This document shows positions 52,333 to 60,813 of a stretch of DNA of 64,000 bases, piece after piece. A program made the position numbers and the translations under genes. Within the stretch, counting starts at the first letter, position 1. Every line of letters starts with the position of its first letter. Below the pieces are notes generated by a model. It was not told the origin of the DNA. It ran no database searches and saw only the letters and a list, made by a program, of their open reading frames with translations. The stretch spans positions 1,550,001-1,614,000 of the forward strand of contig NZ_CP168219.1 in the NCBI RefSeq assembly GCF_041714655.1, in the 5' to 3' direction. Source of the stretch: Pseudoroseicyclus_A sp041714655. GTDB lineage: Bacteria > Pseudomonadota > Alphaproteobacteria > Rhodobacterales > Rhodobacteraceae.

Positions 52333-53079
52333 ATGCTGCTCAAGGGGCGCTATCGGGCGCGCCCGGCCGAGGGGCCGGAGGATCTGGCCGCCTGCCAGCG
52401 CCTGCGCCACGAGGCGTTCATCACCCGTGCCGGGCTGCCCGGACGGCCCGGCGGGCTGGAGGCCGATGGCTTCGATGCGCGGGCCCGACACATGATGGTC
52501 GAGGAGCTGGCGGGCGGCCGGCTCGTCGCGACCTTCCGCCTGATGCATCTGGCGAGCGGGGCGGACATCGGCCTGAGCTATGCCGCGCAGTTCTATGACC
52601 TTGCGGGCCTTTCGGGCTTCACCGGGCCGATGGTCGAGATGGGGCGCTTCTGCATGGCGCCGGGCCTGCCGGACGCCGCCGATGTATTGCGCATCGCCTG
52701 GGGGGCGATGACGCGGGAGGTGGAGGCGGCCGGGGCGGAGATGCTCTTCGGCTGCACCTCCTTCGCGGGGACGGGGGCGGAGGCGCATCGCGCCGCCTTC
52801 GGCTATCTGGCCGAGCGGCATCTGGCGCCGGAGCGCTACCGGCCCGGGGCGAAGGCGGCGGAGGTCGTGGCCTTCGGCGGGCTGCCGGGCGGCGGCGATC
52901 CACGCGCCGGCCTCCTCGCCCTGCCGCCGCTCCTTCGAACCTATCTGACGATGGGCGGTTGGGTCAGCGATCACGCCGTGGTGGATCGGGAGCTCGGCAC
53001 GCTGCATGTCTTCACCGGGGTGGAGACGCGGGCGATCCCCGCCGCGCGGGCGCGGGCGCTCCGCGCCGTCGCGAGCTGA
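52333..53079 (+). CDS. olsB: ornithine lipid acyltransferase (OlsB-like GNAT)
   Basis: A 248-aa acyl-ACP-dependent N-acyltransferase predicted to acylate ornithine at its alpha-amino group, the first step of ornithine-lipid synthesis. The family motifs include LRHEAFITRAGL and MVEELAGGRLVATFRLMHL, then GPMVEMGRFCMAPGLPDAAD and EMLFGCTSFAGT. The start ATG 52333 with GGGAG upstream is preferred over ATG 52312, which has no ribosome site. The partner OlsA is not in this window. Linked to bamE by 68 bp. Confidence 0.88.
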   Translation: MLLKGRYRARPAEGPEDLAACQRLRHEAFITRAGLPGRPGGLEADGFDARARHMMVEELAGGRLVATFRLMHLASGADIGLSYAAQFYDLAGLSGFTGPMVEMGRFCMAPGLPDAADVLRIAWGAMTREVEAAGAEMLFGCTSFAGTGAEAHRAAFGYLAERHLAPERYRPGAKAAEVVAFGGLPGGGDPRAGLLALPPLLRTYLTMGGWVSDHAVVDRELGTLHVFTGVETRAIPAARARALRAVAS

Positions 53080-53160
53080 GGGGCGCCCCTGCGGGGCGCG
53101 CCGGCCGGCGCCCCTGCGGGGTGCCTCTCTCTTGCGCCCCTTGCGGGGCGACGGACGCCG
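53080..53160. repeat. repeated GC-rich hairpins between olsB and uup
   Basis: Three variations of GGGCGCCCCTGCGGGGCGC in 75 bp; each can form a hairpin with a TGC loop. They probably stop transcription from olsB. Confidence 0.5.
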
Positions 53161-53175
53161 GGATAGCCCCCGCGC

Positions 53176-54993
53176 ATGGCACGGGCACCCCTTCTCCAAC
53201 TCACCGATATCGCGCTGACCTTCGGCGGCGCGCCCATCTTCGACGGGCTATCCGCCGTGGTGCAGGAGGGCGACCGGATCGCCCTTGTCGGCCGCAACGG
53301 CTCCGGCAAGTCGACGCTGATGAAGCTCATGGCCGGGCGGATCGAGGCCGACCGGGGCGCCCGCGCGCTCGGCCCCGGCGTGACCACCGCCTATCTGGAG
53401 CAGGATCCGCAGATGGAGGGCTTCGCCACCTTGGGCGATTTCGCCGCCGGCGCCGTCGGCGAGGCGGAGCGCTACCGGGTCGAGCGGGTGGCTGAGGGGC
53501 TGGCCTTCGACCTCGACCGGCCGGTCAGCGCCGCCTCGGGCGGCGAGCGGCGGCGGGCGGCGCTGGCGCGGCTCCTCTCGGAAGAGCCGGAGCTGATGCT
53601 CCTCGACGAGCCGACCAACCATCTCGACATCACCGCCATCCGCTGGCTGGAGGACGAGCTGGCCGCGACCCGCGCCGCCTTCGTCCTCATCTCGCACGAC
53701 CGGGCGTTCCTCTCGCGGCTGACGCGGGCGACGCTCTGGCTCGACCGGGGCGAGCTCCGCCGGCAGGAGGCCGGGTTCAAGGCTTTCGAGACCTGGCGCG
53801 AGAAGGCCTGGGAGGAGGAGGACCTCGCCCGCCACAAGCTCGACCGCAAGATCAAGGAAGAGGCCCGCTGGGCCGTCGAGGGCATCTCGGCCCGGCGCAA
53901 GCGCAACATGGGCCGGGTGCGGGCGCTCGGCGACCTCCGCGCCGAGCGGGCGAACATGATCCGCCGGCAGGGCACGGCGGCGATGGAGCTGAGCGAAGGC
54001 AAGAGCTCGGGCAAGAAGGTGATCGAGGCCAAGGGGCTGACCAAGGGCTATGGGCAGCGGCCGCTGTTCAGCGTGCTCGACCTCACCTTGCAGCGGGGCG
54101 ACTGCCTCGCCGTGGTCGGGCCGAACGGCGCCGGGAAGACGACGCTTCTGAAGGTGCTCCTCGGCGAGGAGGCGCCGGACGAGGGGACGATCCGCTACGG
54201 CACCAACCTCGCCACGGCGCATTTCGATCAGGCGCGGGCGGCGCTGAAGCCCGACGAGACGCTCTGGGACGCGATGACGACTGGCGAGGCCGGAGTCTCC
54301 GGCCGGTCGGATCAGGTGATGGTGCGGGGCCAGCCCCGGCATGTCGTGAGCTATCTGAAGGACTTCCTCTTCGACGATGCGCAGGCGCGGGCGCCGGTCC
54401 GCTCGCTCTCGGGCGGCGAGAAGGCGCGGCTGCTGCTGGCGCGGATCATGGCGCGCGAATCGAACCTTCTGGTGCTCGACGAGCCGACCAACGACCTCGA
54501 CATCGAGACGCTGGATCTGCTGCAGGAGGTCTTGGGCGAGTATCCGGGCACCGTGATCCTCGTCAGCCACGACCGGGATTTCATCGACCGGGTGGCGACC
54601 ATGACGCTCCTCCTCGAGGGCGGGCAGGCGACGCTCTATGCCGGCGGCTGGAGCGACATCGCGGCCCAGGGTGGCGCGCCGATGAGTGGCGGGCCGGCGC
54701 CGGAGAAGAAGGCCCCGCCGAAGGCGGCGGTGACGGCTGAGGCGCCGGCTCCCGCGCCGAAGAAGGCGGGCCTCAGCTTCACCGAGAAGCACCGTCTGGA
54801 GGCGCTGCCGGCGGAGATCGACCGGCTGACGGCGGAAATCGGCAAGCTCGAGGCGCTGATGGCCGACCCCGAGCTCTTCACGCGCGAGCCGGTCAAGTTT
54901 CGCAAGGCGACCGAGGCGCTCACCGAGCGGCAGGCGGCGCTGGCGGCGGCCGAGGAGGAATGGCTGGAGCTGGCCGAGAAGGCGGAGGGCTAG
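53176..54993 (+). CDS. uup: ABC-F ATPase (Uup type)
   Basis: A 605-aa cytoplasmic ABC-F protein with two ATPase domains and no membrane part. First domain: Walker A GRNGSGKSTLMKL, signature SGGERRRAALARLL, Walker B LLDEPTNHLD. Second: GPNGAGKTTLLKVL, SGGEKARLLLAR, LDEPTNDLD. The linker KIKEEARWAVEGISARRKRN and the C-terminal coiled coil (from about 530) identify Uup, which acts on ribosomes or DNA-transposon-excision frequency in E. coli. Confidence 0.92.
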   Translation: MARAPLLQLTDIALTFGGAPIFDGLSAVVQEGDRIALVGRNGSGKSTLMKLMAGRIEADRGARALGPGVTTAYLEQDPQMEGFATLGDFAAGAVGEAERYRVERVAEGLAFDLDRPVSAASGGERRRAALARLLSEEPELMLLDEPTNHLDITAIRWLEDELAATRAAFVLISHDRAFLSRLTRATLWLDRGELRRQEAGFKAFETWREKAWEEEDLARHKLDRKIKEEARWAVEGISARRKRNMGRVRALGDLRAERANMIRRQGTAAMELSEGKSSGKKVIEAKGLTKGYGQRPLFSVLDLTLQRGDCLAVVGPNGAGKTTLLKVLLGEEAPDEGTIRYGTNLATAHFDQARAALKPDETLWDAMTTGEAGVSGRSDQVMVRGQPRHVVSYLKDFLFDDAQARAPVRSLSGGEKARLLLARIMARESNLLVLDEPTNDLDIETLDLLQEVLGEYPGTVILVSHDRDFIDRVATMTLLLEGGQATLYAGGWSDIAAQGGAPMSGGPAPEKKAPPKAAVTAEAPAPAPKKAGLSFTEKHRLEALPAEIDRLTAEIGKLEALMADPELFTREPVKFRKATEALTERQAALAAAEEEWLELAEKAEG

Positions 54994-55002
54994 GTGGGCT
55001 CG

Positions 55003-55107
55003 GCCCGCCCTGACGGGCGGGCTCGCGGGCGTCTGCCGGCCCGTGCCGGGCCGGGTGGAGGCTCTGCCTCCACACCTCCGAGGTATTTTCGGCCAGATGA
55101 AAGGCGG
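55003..55107. repeat. intergenic repeat, degenerate GAGGTATTTT copy
   Basis: CGCCCTGACGGGCG and GGAGGCTCTGCCTCC hairpins, then CACCTCCGAGGTATTTTCGG. The box GAGGTATTTTCGGCCA matches the GAGGATTTTT element family with changes. Lies between the convergent uup and VOC-domain genes. Confidence 0.5.
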
Positions 55108-55108
55108 A

Positions 55109-55483
55109 TCAGGCCGGCGCTTCCCAAAGCTCGATGGCATTGCCCTCCGGGTCGTGGACGCGGGCGAAGCGGCCGGTCTCCGGGCTGTCCCATTCGGGCC
55201 TGGTCTCGACCGCGATATTGGCGGCGCTGAGCGTGGCGATCATCTCGTCGAGCGCCGTCACCCGGAAGTTGATCATGGTGCCCTGGGCGGGCGGGAAGTA
55301 GTCCGTCTCTTCCCGGAAGGGCGCGAAGATGAGGGGGCCGCCCTCGGCGGTCCAGCCGAAGGCCTCGGTCGCGCCGAAGGGCGAGAGCCCGGGGCCGACG
55401 CCCAGATGCCCGGCATACCAGGCGGCGAGGGCCTCGGGGTCGCGGGCGCGGAAGAAGATGCCGCCAATGGCGTGAACGGGCAT
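55109..55483 (-). CDS. VOC family (glyoxalase-like) protein
   Basis: A 124-aa vicinal-oxygen-chelate fold protein with a single repeat pair. MPVHAIGGIFFRARDPEALA and AWYAGHLGVG at the start carry one metal ligand position, and GRFARVHDPEGNAIELWEAP ends the protein with the family's Glu ligand. The substrate could be lactoylglutathione-like or a drug; not predictable. Single gene, convergent with uup. Confidence 0.88.
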   Translation of the reverse strand: MPVHAIGGIFFRARDPEALAAWYAGHLGVGPGLSPFGATEAFGWTAEGGPLIFAPFREETDYFPPAQGTMINFRVTALDEMIATLSAANIAVETRPEWDSPETGRFARVHDPEGNAIELWEAPA

Positions 55484-55626
55484 GAGAGACTCGCTTTTTC
55501 GGCGAGCCTAGCCGCGGGCCAGCGGCCCGGCAATCGGCCTTCCCTCTGTTCCTCGCCCATGCTAACCGCGCCTCCGACCCGACATGCCGGCCGAGGCCGG
55601 CCCCAGAAACGAGAGAGGCTAGCCCC

Positions 55627-56049
55627 ATGGCGACCGAACGCACGCTGTCCATCATCAAGCCCGATGCCACCCGCCGGAACCTGACCGGCGCCATCAACAA
55701 GAAGTTCGAGGACGCGGGCCTGCGCATCGTCGCGCAGAAGCGCATCCTTCTGACCCCCGCCCAGGCCGGCGCCTTCTATGCCGTCCACAAGGAGCGGCCC
55801 TTCTTCGGCGAACTCGTCGAGTTCATGGCCTCCGGCCCGGTCGTCGTGCAGGTGCTGGAAGGCGAGAGCGCCATCTCGAAGAACCGCGAAGTGATGGGCG
55901 CCACCAACCCGGCCGACGCCGCCCCGGGCACGATCCGCGCCGAATTCGCCGAGAGCGTCGGCGAGAACTCCGTCCACGGCTCCGACGCGCCGGCGACGGC
56001 GGCCGAAGAGATCGCCTTCTACTTCTCCGGGCTCGAACTGGTCGGCTGA
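55627..56049 (+). CDS. ndk: nucleoside diphosphate kinase
   Basis: A 140-aa enzyme that equalises nucleoside triphosphate pools. MATERTLSIIKPDATRRNLT, then GAINKKFEDAGLRIVAQKRI; the phospho-histidine is His118 in FAESVGENSVHGSDAPATA. Monocistronic with a strong terminator. Length is normal. Confidence 0.97.
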   Translation: MATERTLSIIKPDATRRNLTGAINKKFEDAGLRIVAQKRILLTPAQAGAFYAVHKERPFFGELVEFMASGPVVVQVLEGESAISKNREVMGATNPADAAPGTIRAEFAESVGENSVHGSDAPATAAEEIAFYFSGLELVG

Positions 56050-56072
56050 GCCGATCCGGGCCGAAGATCGAG

Positions 56073-56100
56073 GGGGCCGCGCTTTCGGGCGCGGCCCCTT
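56073..56100 (+). terminator. Rho-independent terminator of ndk
   Basis: GGGGCCGCGC, loop TTTCGG, GCGCGGCCCC, TTTG, 24 bp after the stop. Confidence 0.85.
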
Positions 56101-56240
56101 TGCTTTTGGCGGGGGCGCCCGGCTTTGACAGTCAAGACAAGGGCTTACCTGCGCCGCGCCCTTATGTGATAGTCCGCAGGCGGCGGATCCCGGCCCCAAT
56201 CGGGGCGGCCCGCCTTCGCAGGGAATTGACATCGCGCGCC

Positions 56241-56996
56241 ATGACCAGCTTCACCGTCTATCAGGACCGCATCGACTTTGACGACCGGCAGGGGAAGAGG
56301 TCGGCCTCCGCAGAGGCCCTTCCCCTGTCGATGTTCCGCACGCTTCTGTCCGAGTTCAGCAAGTATCCCTATTATTTCGGGGCGTTCGAACGCGTCTTCA
56401 TGCAGCAGACGACGGATTACGAGAGCGGCTTCGAGGATGCCTATGGGTTCGTTCTGAACGGGGCCAGCGGCTATGACCCGGATGCCGAAGGGCATATCCG
56501 GGTCGTCTTCAAGGGCGATCAGATGAAGCGCGGAGACTTCGATTACATGGCAATGGCCGCGCCCGATACGAGTACGGCCTACAAGCGAGGCCGCCGCATC
56601 GCGCCGGAGGAGACGTATTTCAAGATCGAGCGCGCCTTCTGCAAGAGTGATGAGGATCGCCCGCTGGAGTGGTTTCGAGAGCAGATCGAAAGGGTTGTCT
56701 CCGTCGCCGAGAGGCTGGATCGCGCGACGGCCAGCCTCGAGAGCTGGGCGGCGAGCGGCATGTCCATGCGGGCCGTCTGCGCCCAGAGTATCTTCTGCAG
56801 CCGGAGATACGGCGAGGCGGATGTCATCAGCCATGAAAGGCTGTCGGGCTACGCGCAGAAAGGGTGGTCGCTCGATGAGTTCAAATCGCGGCTGACCTGC
56901 AGGCGCTGCGGCTCGCCTGCCGGGCGCCTGGTGCCGATGTCGCGCCTGCGGCCGGCGGAGGCCGAAGGATCACCCGGGGGCGGGAGCGGACGCTGA
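56241..56996 (+). CDS. hypothetical protein with C-terminal Cys pair, lower GC
   Basis: A 251-aa protein from ATG 56241 (MTSFTVYQDRIDFDDRQGKR). Not recognised. Residues 30-75 (LSMFRTLLSEFSKYPYYFGA FERVFMQ) and IRVVFKGDQMKRGDFDYMAM look like a folded domain. The tail FKSRLTCRRCGSPAGRLVP has two Cys in a CxxC, the form of a zinc half-knuckle; two further Cys (VCAQSIFCSR) are in the middle. The codon use is less GC-biased than that of its neighbours, so it may have been acquired. No start site is firmly supported. Confidence 0.65.
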   Translation: MTSFTVYQDRIDFDDRQGKRSASAEALPLSMFRTLLSEFSKYPYYFGAFERVFMQQTTDYESGFEDAYGFVLNGASGYDPDAEGHIRVVFKGDQMKRGDFDYMAMAAPDTSTAYKRGRRIAPEETYFKIERAFCKSDEDRPLEWFREQIERVVSVAERLDRATASLESWAASGMSMRAVCAQSIFCSRRYGEADVISHERLSGYAQKGWSLDEFKSRLTCRRCGSPAGRLVPMSRLRPAEAEGSPGGGSGR

Positions 56997-56999
56997 GGG

Positions 57000-57046
57000 C
57001 TCGGCCCTCGGTCTCCCTTTGTGAAAATCCTCTCGGGGGGGCGGCC
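57000..57046. repeat. intergenic repeat, inverse-orientation copy
   Basis: On the minus strand CCCCCCGAGAGGATTTTCAC AAAGGGAG resembles the GAGGATTTTT family box. Lies between the hypothetical gene and eda. Confidence 0.4.
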
Positions 57047-57688
57047 CTAGCGGGGCAGCGCGGCGGCCTCGGCGGCGAGGGCGGTGATGCCCTCCCAATC
57101 TTCGCCCGCGATCATCTCCTTCGGTGCCACCCAGGAGCCGCCGACGCAGAGCGTGTTCGGAAGGCTCAGGTAGTCGCCGGCGTTCTTCAAAGAGATGCCG
57201 CCCGTCGGGCAGAACTTGATCTGGGGGAGCGGCGAGGCCAGCGAACCCAGCGCCTTCGCGCCGCCGGCCGCCTCGGCGGGGAAGAACTTCATCGTCCGGT
57301 AGCCGCGTTCGAGGAGGGCCATCGCCTCCGTCGCCGTGGCGGCGCCGGGCAGGAGCGGCAGGTCGTTGGCCTCGCAGGCCTCCAGGAGCAGCTTGGTGGA
57401 GCCGGGGGAGACGCCGAAGGTGGCGCCCGCCTTCTTGGCGGCCTCGACATCGGCGGGGGTGATGAGCGTGCCGGCGCCGACGACACCGCCCTCGACCTTT
57501 GCCATCTCGGCAATGGCCTCGAGCGCGGCGGGGGTGCGCAAAGTCACCTCCAGCGCCGGCAGGCCGCCGGCGATGAGGGCGCGGGCCAGCCCCTCGGCCT
57601 TCGAGGCATCGTCGAGGACGAGCACCGGGATCACCGGGGCGAGGAGGCAGGTCTTGGCGGTCAGCTCGGAGGCATGTTCAGGGGTCAT
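57047..57688 (-). CDS. eda: KDPG aldolase
   Basis: A 213-aa class I aldolase of the Entner-Doudoroff pathway, splitting 2-keto-3-deoxy-6-phosphogluconate to pyruvate and glyceraldehyde 3-phosphate. The Schiff-base Lys is in YRTMKFFPAEAAGG and the catalytic Glu in PALEVTLRTP; FCPTGGISLKNA binds phosphate. It follows edd by 3 bp on the same strand, and together they are one operon. Confidence 0.96.
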   Translation of the reverse strand: MTPEHASELTAKTCLLAPVIPVLVLDDASKAEGLARALIAGGLPALEVTLRTPAALEAIAEMAKVEGGVVGAGTLITPADVEAAKKAGATFGVSPGSTKLLLEACEANDLPLLPGAATATEAMALLERGYRTMKFFPAEAAGGAKALGSLASPLPQIKFCPTGGISLKNAGDYLSLPNTLCVGGSWVAPKEMIAGEDWEGITALAAEAAALPR

Positions 57689-57691
57689 CGG

Positions 57692-59500
57692 TCACACTCG
57701 CATGAGGGAGGAGGCGCCGCTGGTCGCGGGGCCGGCGTTCTGGCGGAAGACCTCGAAGAGCTCGCGCCCGAGGCCGAAGGCATTGGCGGAAAGGTCGGGC
57801 GTCGCGGGCTCGCGGCCCGACAGGTCCTCCAGCACCTTTAGACTGCCGGTGGTGGCGTCGAGCCGCATCCGGTCGCCATCCCGAATGAGAGCGATTGGCC
57901 CGCCATCGGCCGCCTCGGGGGAGACATGGATGGCCGCCGGCACCTTGCCGGAGGCGCCGGACATGCGGCCATCGGTGACCAGCGCCACCTTGAGGCCGCG
58001 ATCCTGCAGGACGGAGAGCGTCGGCGTCAGCGAGTGCAATTCGGGCATGCCGTTGGCTTTAGGGCCCTGGAAGCGCACGACGACCACCGTGTCCTCGGTG
58101 AATTCCCCGGCGCGGAAGGCGGTCTTGACGCTTTCCTGATCGTGGAAGACCCGGGCCTTGCCCTCGACCACCCGCCGCTCCGGCGCGACGGCGGAGACCT
58201 TGATGACGGCGCGGCCGATGTTCCCCTCCAGCTGGACGAGGCCGCCGGTCTTGGCGAAGGGCTCGCCGGCGGGGCGGAGGATCTTGTCGTTCTGGCTCTG
58301 GCCAGGGCCCGGCTCCCACGACAGCTTGCCGTCCCTCAGCTTCGGCTCCTCGGTGTAACGGGCGAGCCCGGTGCCGGCGACGGTTTCCACATCGGGGTGG
58401 AGGAGGCCGGCGTCCAGAAGCTCGCCGATCATGTACTGGAGGCCCCCGGCGGCGTGGAAATGGTTCACGTCTGCCAGGCCGTTCGGATAGACCTTCGCCA
58501 TCAGCGGCGTGATGGCGGAGAGGTCGGCGAAATCCTCGAGGTCGAGGTGGATGCCGGCGGCGCGCGCCATGGCGGGCAGGTGGAGGACGAGGTTCGTCGA
58601 GCCGCCCGTCGCCATGAGGCCCACGATGCCGTTCACGAAGGCCCGCTCGTCGAGGATCTGCCCCACGGGGCGGTAATCATTGCCAGCGGCGGTGATCTGG
58701 GCTGCGCGCTCGACACCGGCCACGGTCAGCGCCTCGCGGAGCGGGGTGCCGGGGTTCACGAACGAGGCGCCCGGCATATGGAGCCCCATGAACTCCATCA
58801 GCATCTGGTTGGTGTTGGCGGTGCCGTAGAAGGTGCAGGTGCCCGGCCCGTGGTAGCTGGCCATCTCGGCCGCCATCAGCTCTTCGCGGGTCGCCTCGCC
58901 GGCGGCATAGCGGTTGCGCACCGCCGATTTCTCGTCGTTCGGCAGGCCGGAGGTCATCGGCCCGGCGGGAATGAAGATCCCCGGGATATGGCCGAAGGCG
59001 GCGGCGGCGATGACGAGGCCGGGCACGATCTTGTCGCAGACGCCGAGGTAGAGCGCCGCGTCATAGGTGTTGTGGCTGAGCCCCACCGCGGCGGCCATGG
59101 CGATGACATCGCGCGAGAAAAGCGACATCTCCATCCCCGTCTGGCCCTGTGTGACCCCGTCGCACATCGCCGGCACCCCGGCGGAGACCTGGGCGGTGGC
59201 GCCGACCTTGCGGGCGGCCTCGCGGATGGTGGCGGGGAAGGTCTCGAAGGGCTGATGCGCCGAGAGCATGTCGTTGTAGGAGGTGATGATGCCGATGTTG
59301 GGCACACGGCCCTCCGCCAGCGCCTCCTTGTCCGCCCCCATGGCCGCATAGGCATGGGCCTGGTTGCCGCAGGCGAGGTGGCCGCGCGTCACGCCGGCGT
59401 CGCGGGCGGCGGAGAGCCTCTCCAGATAGGCGCCGCGCGGGCCTTCGGAGCGGGCGCGGATGCGGTCGGTGATCTCGGCTACTTTGGGATGGAGCGGCAT
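57692..59500 (-). CDS. edd: phosphogluconate dehydratase
   Basis: A 602-aa [4Fe-4S] dehydratase forming KDPG from 6-phosphogluconate. The cluster Cys are in GVPAMCDGVTQGQTGMEMSL and LGVCDKIVPGLVI; the ILVD/EDD signature LVTDGRMSGASGKVPAAIHV is near the C-terminus. Start ATG 59500 (MPLHPKVAEITDRIRARSEG) begins the family's homology; an upstream start at 59569 is less likely. An operator palindrome lies 56 bp upstream. Confidence 0.97.
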   Translation of the reverse strand: MPLHPKVAEITDRIRARSEGPRGAYLERLSAARDAGVTRGHLACGNQAHAYAAMGADKEALAEGRVPNIGIITSYNDMLSAHQPFETFPATIREAARKVGATAQVSAGVPAMCDGVTQGQTGMEMSLFSRDVIAMAAAVGLSHNTYDAALYLGVCDKIVPGLVIAAAAFGHIPGIFIPAGPMTSGLPNDEKSAVRNRYAAGEATREELMAAEMASYHGPGTCTFYGTANTNQMLMEFMGLHMPGASFVNPGTPLREALTVAGVERAAQITAAGNDYRPVGQILDERAFVNGIVGLMATGGSTNLVLHLPAMARAAGIHLDLEDFADLSAITPLMAKVYPNGLADVNHFHAAGGLQYMIGELLDAGLLHPDVETVAGTGLARYTEEPKLRDGKLSWEPGPGQSQNDKILRPAGEPFAKTGGLVQLEGNIGRAVIKVSAVAPERRVVEGKARVFHDQESVKTAFRAGEFTEDTVVVVRFQGPKANGMPELHSLTPTLSVLQDRGLKVALVTDGRMSGASGKVPAAIHVSPEAADGGPIALIRDGDRMRLDATTGSLKVLEDLSGREPATPDLSANAFGLGRELFEVFRQNAGPATSGASSLMRV

Positions 59501-59555
59501 GGGGGGCCTTTCCGGGCAGGGTCCTTGAGGGGTCGGCGCTGGTCTAGCAAATGCC

Positions 59556-59567
59556 GTTAGCGCTAAC
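59556..59567. promoter_or_regulatory. palindromic operator upstream of edd-eda
   Basis: GTTAGCGCTAAC is a perfect 12-bp palindrome with the GCGC centre typical of LacI-family operators. It lies between divergent edd-eda and the methyltransferase gene at 59618. The regulator is not in the window; the LacI-like protein at 759 is only one possibility, since its site differs (TTGAGCGCTTAA). Confidence 0.65.
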
Positions 59568-59617
59568 AAGGTGCGGAGCGGGATTTCGCTTGCGCCGGGG
59601 GCGGGATAGGAGAGCGC

Positions 59618-60811
59618 ATGTCAGAGACTTACCCCACCATCCGCCTGATGCCAAAGGCCGAAGCCCGGGCGATCCGCCACGGCTTCCCTTGGGTCTATGC
59701 CAACGAGCTGGTTCTCGACCGTCGGACCAAAAATCTGGCACCGGGCACATTCGCCGTGCTGGAGGATGCCGAGCGCCGGCCGATGGCGCTCGTGACCGTA
59801 AACCCCGCGAGCCGTATCGCGGCGCGGGTGATGGACATGGATCCGGCCGCCGTGGTCGACGGCGCCTGGGTGCGGGTGCGGCTGGCAGCGGCGCTTGCCC
59901 ATCGCGAGCGGCTCTACAGCGCGCCCTATTACCGGCTCGTCCATGCCGAGGCCGACCGGCTCCCCGGGCTCGTCGTCGACCGCTTCGGTGACACCGCCGT
60001 CATGCAGCCGAACGCCGCCTGGGCGGAGGCGATGGCGGGCGAGATCGCGGCGGCGCTGGTCGAGGTCGCGGGCGTGGCGCATGTCGTGAAGAACGGCACC
60101 TCTCGCGGGCGGGGGCTCGAGGGGCTGCCGGAGGAGATGGCGGTGCTGGAAGGGGCGGCGCCGGAGGGCCCGGTGCCGGTGCCGATGAACGGCGCCACCT
60201 ATCTGGCCGACCTGATGGAGGGGCAGAAGACCGGGCTCTTCTTCGACCAGCGCGAGAACCACGCCTTCGCGGCGCGGCTGGCGACTGGCGGGCGCGTCCT
60301 AGACGTCTTCGCCCATGTGGGTGGCTTCTCCTTGGCGGCACTGGCCGGCGGGGCGGCGGAGGCGCTGGCGGTCGATTCCTCCGCCCCGGCGCTGGCGCTG
60401 GCGGGGCAGGGGGCCGCGGCCGGAGGCATGGAGGCGCGCTTCGCCACGCGGCAGGGCGATGCCTTCGACACGATGGCGGCGCTGGCGGCGGAGGGCGAGA
60501 GCTTCGACCTCGTCATCTGCGACCCGCCGGCCTTCGCCCCCAACAAGGCGGCACTCGACAAGGGCCTGCGCGCCTATGAGCGGGTCGCCCGGCTCGCGGC
60601 GCCGCTGGTGCGCGAGGGCGGCTATCTGGGGCTCTGCTCCTGCTCCCACGCCGCCGATCTGGCGAACTTCCGCGCCGCCTCGGCGCGCGGCATCGGCAAG
60701 GCGGGGCGGCGGGGGATGCTGATCCACACCGGCTTCGCCGGGCCCGATCATCCGCAGCTCCCCCAACTGGCGGAAAGCGGCTACCTCAAGTCCGTGTTCT
60801 TCCGGCTGTAG
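59618..60811 (+). CDS. RlmI-like class I rRNA methyltransferase with PUA domain
   Basis: A 397-aa SAM-dependent RNA cytosine-5 methyltransferase. N-terminal PUA domain (about 1-75: RIRLMPKAEARAIRHGFPWV-type start), then an RNA-binding middle (ERLYSAPYYRLVHAEADRLP, GLVVDRFGD) and a C-terminal SAM fold: GQKTGLFFDQRENH, VLDVFAHVGGFSLAA, and VICDPPAFAP with the catalytic region SCSHAAD. The normal motif would be CSC; here LCSCSH is present. It is followed 2 bp later by the PIN protein gene. Confidence 0.9.
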   Translation: MSETYPTIRLMPKAEARAIRHGFPWVYANELVLDRRTKNLAPGTFAVLEDAERRPMALVTVNPASRIAARVMDMDPAAVVDGAWVRVRLAAALAHRERLYSAPYYRLVHAEADRLPGLVVDRFGDTAVMQPNAAWAEAMAGEIAAALVEVAGVAHVVKNGTSRGRGLEGLPEEMAVLEGAAPEGPVPVPMNGATYLADLMEGQKTGLFFDQRENHAFAARLATGGRVLDVFAHVGGFSLAALAGGAAEALAVDSSAPALALAGQGAAAGGMEARFATRQGDAFDTMAALAAEGESFDLVICDPPAFAPNKAALDKGLRAYERVARLAAPLVREGGYLGLCSCSHAADLANFRAASARGIGKAGRRGMLIHTGFAGPDHPQLPQLAESGYLKSVFFRL

Positions 60812-60813
60812 GG

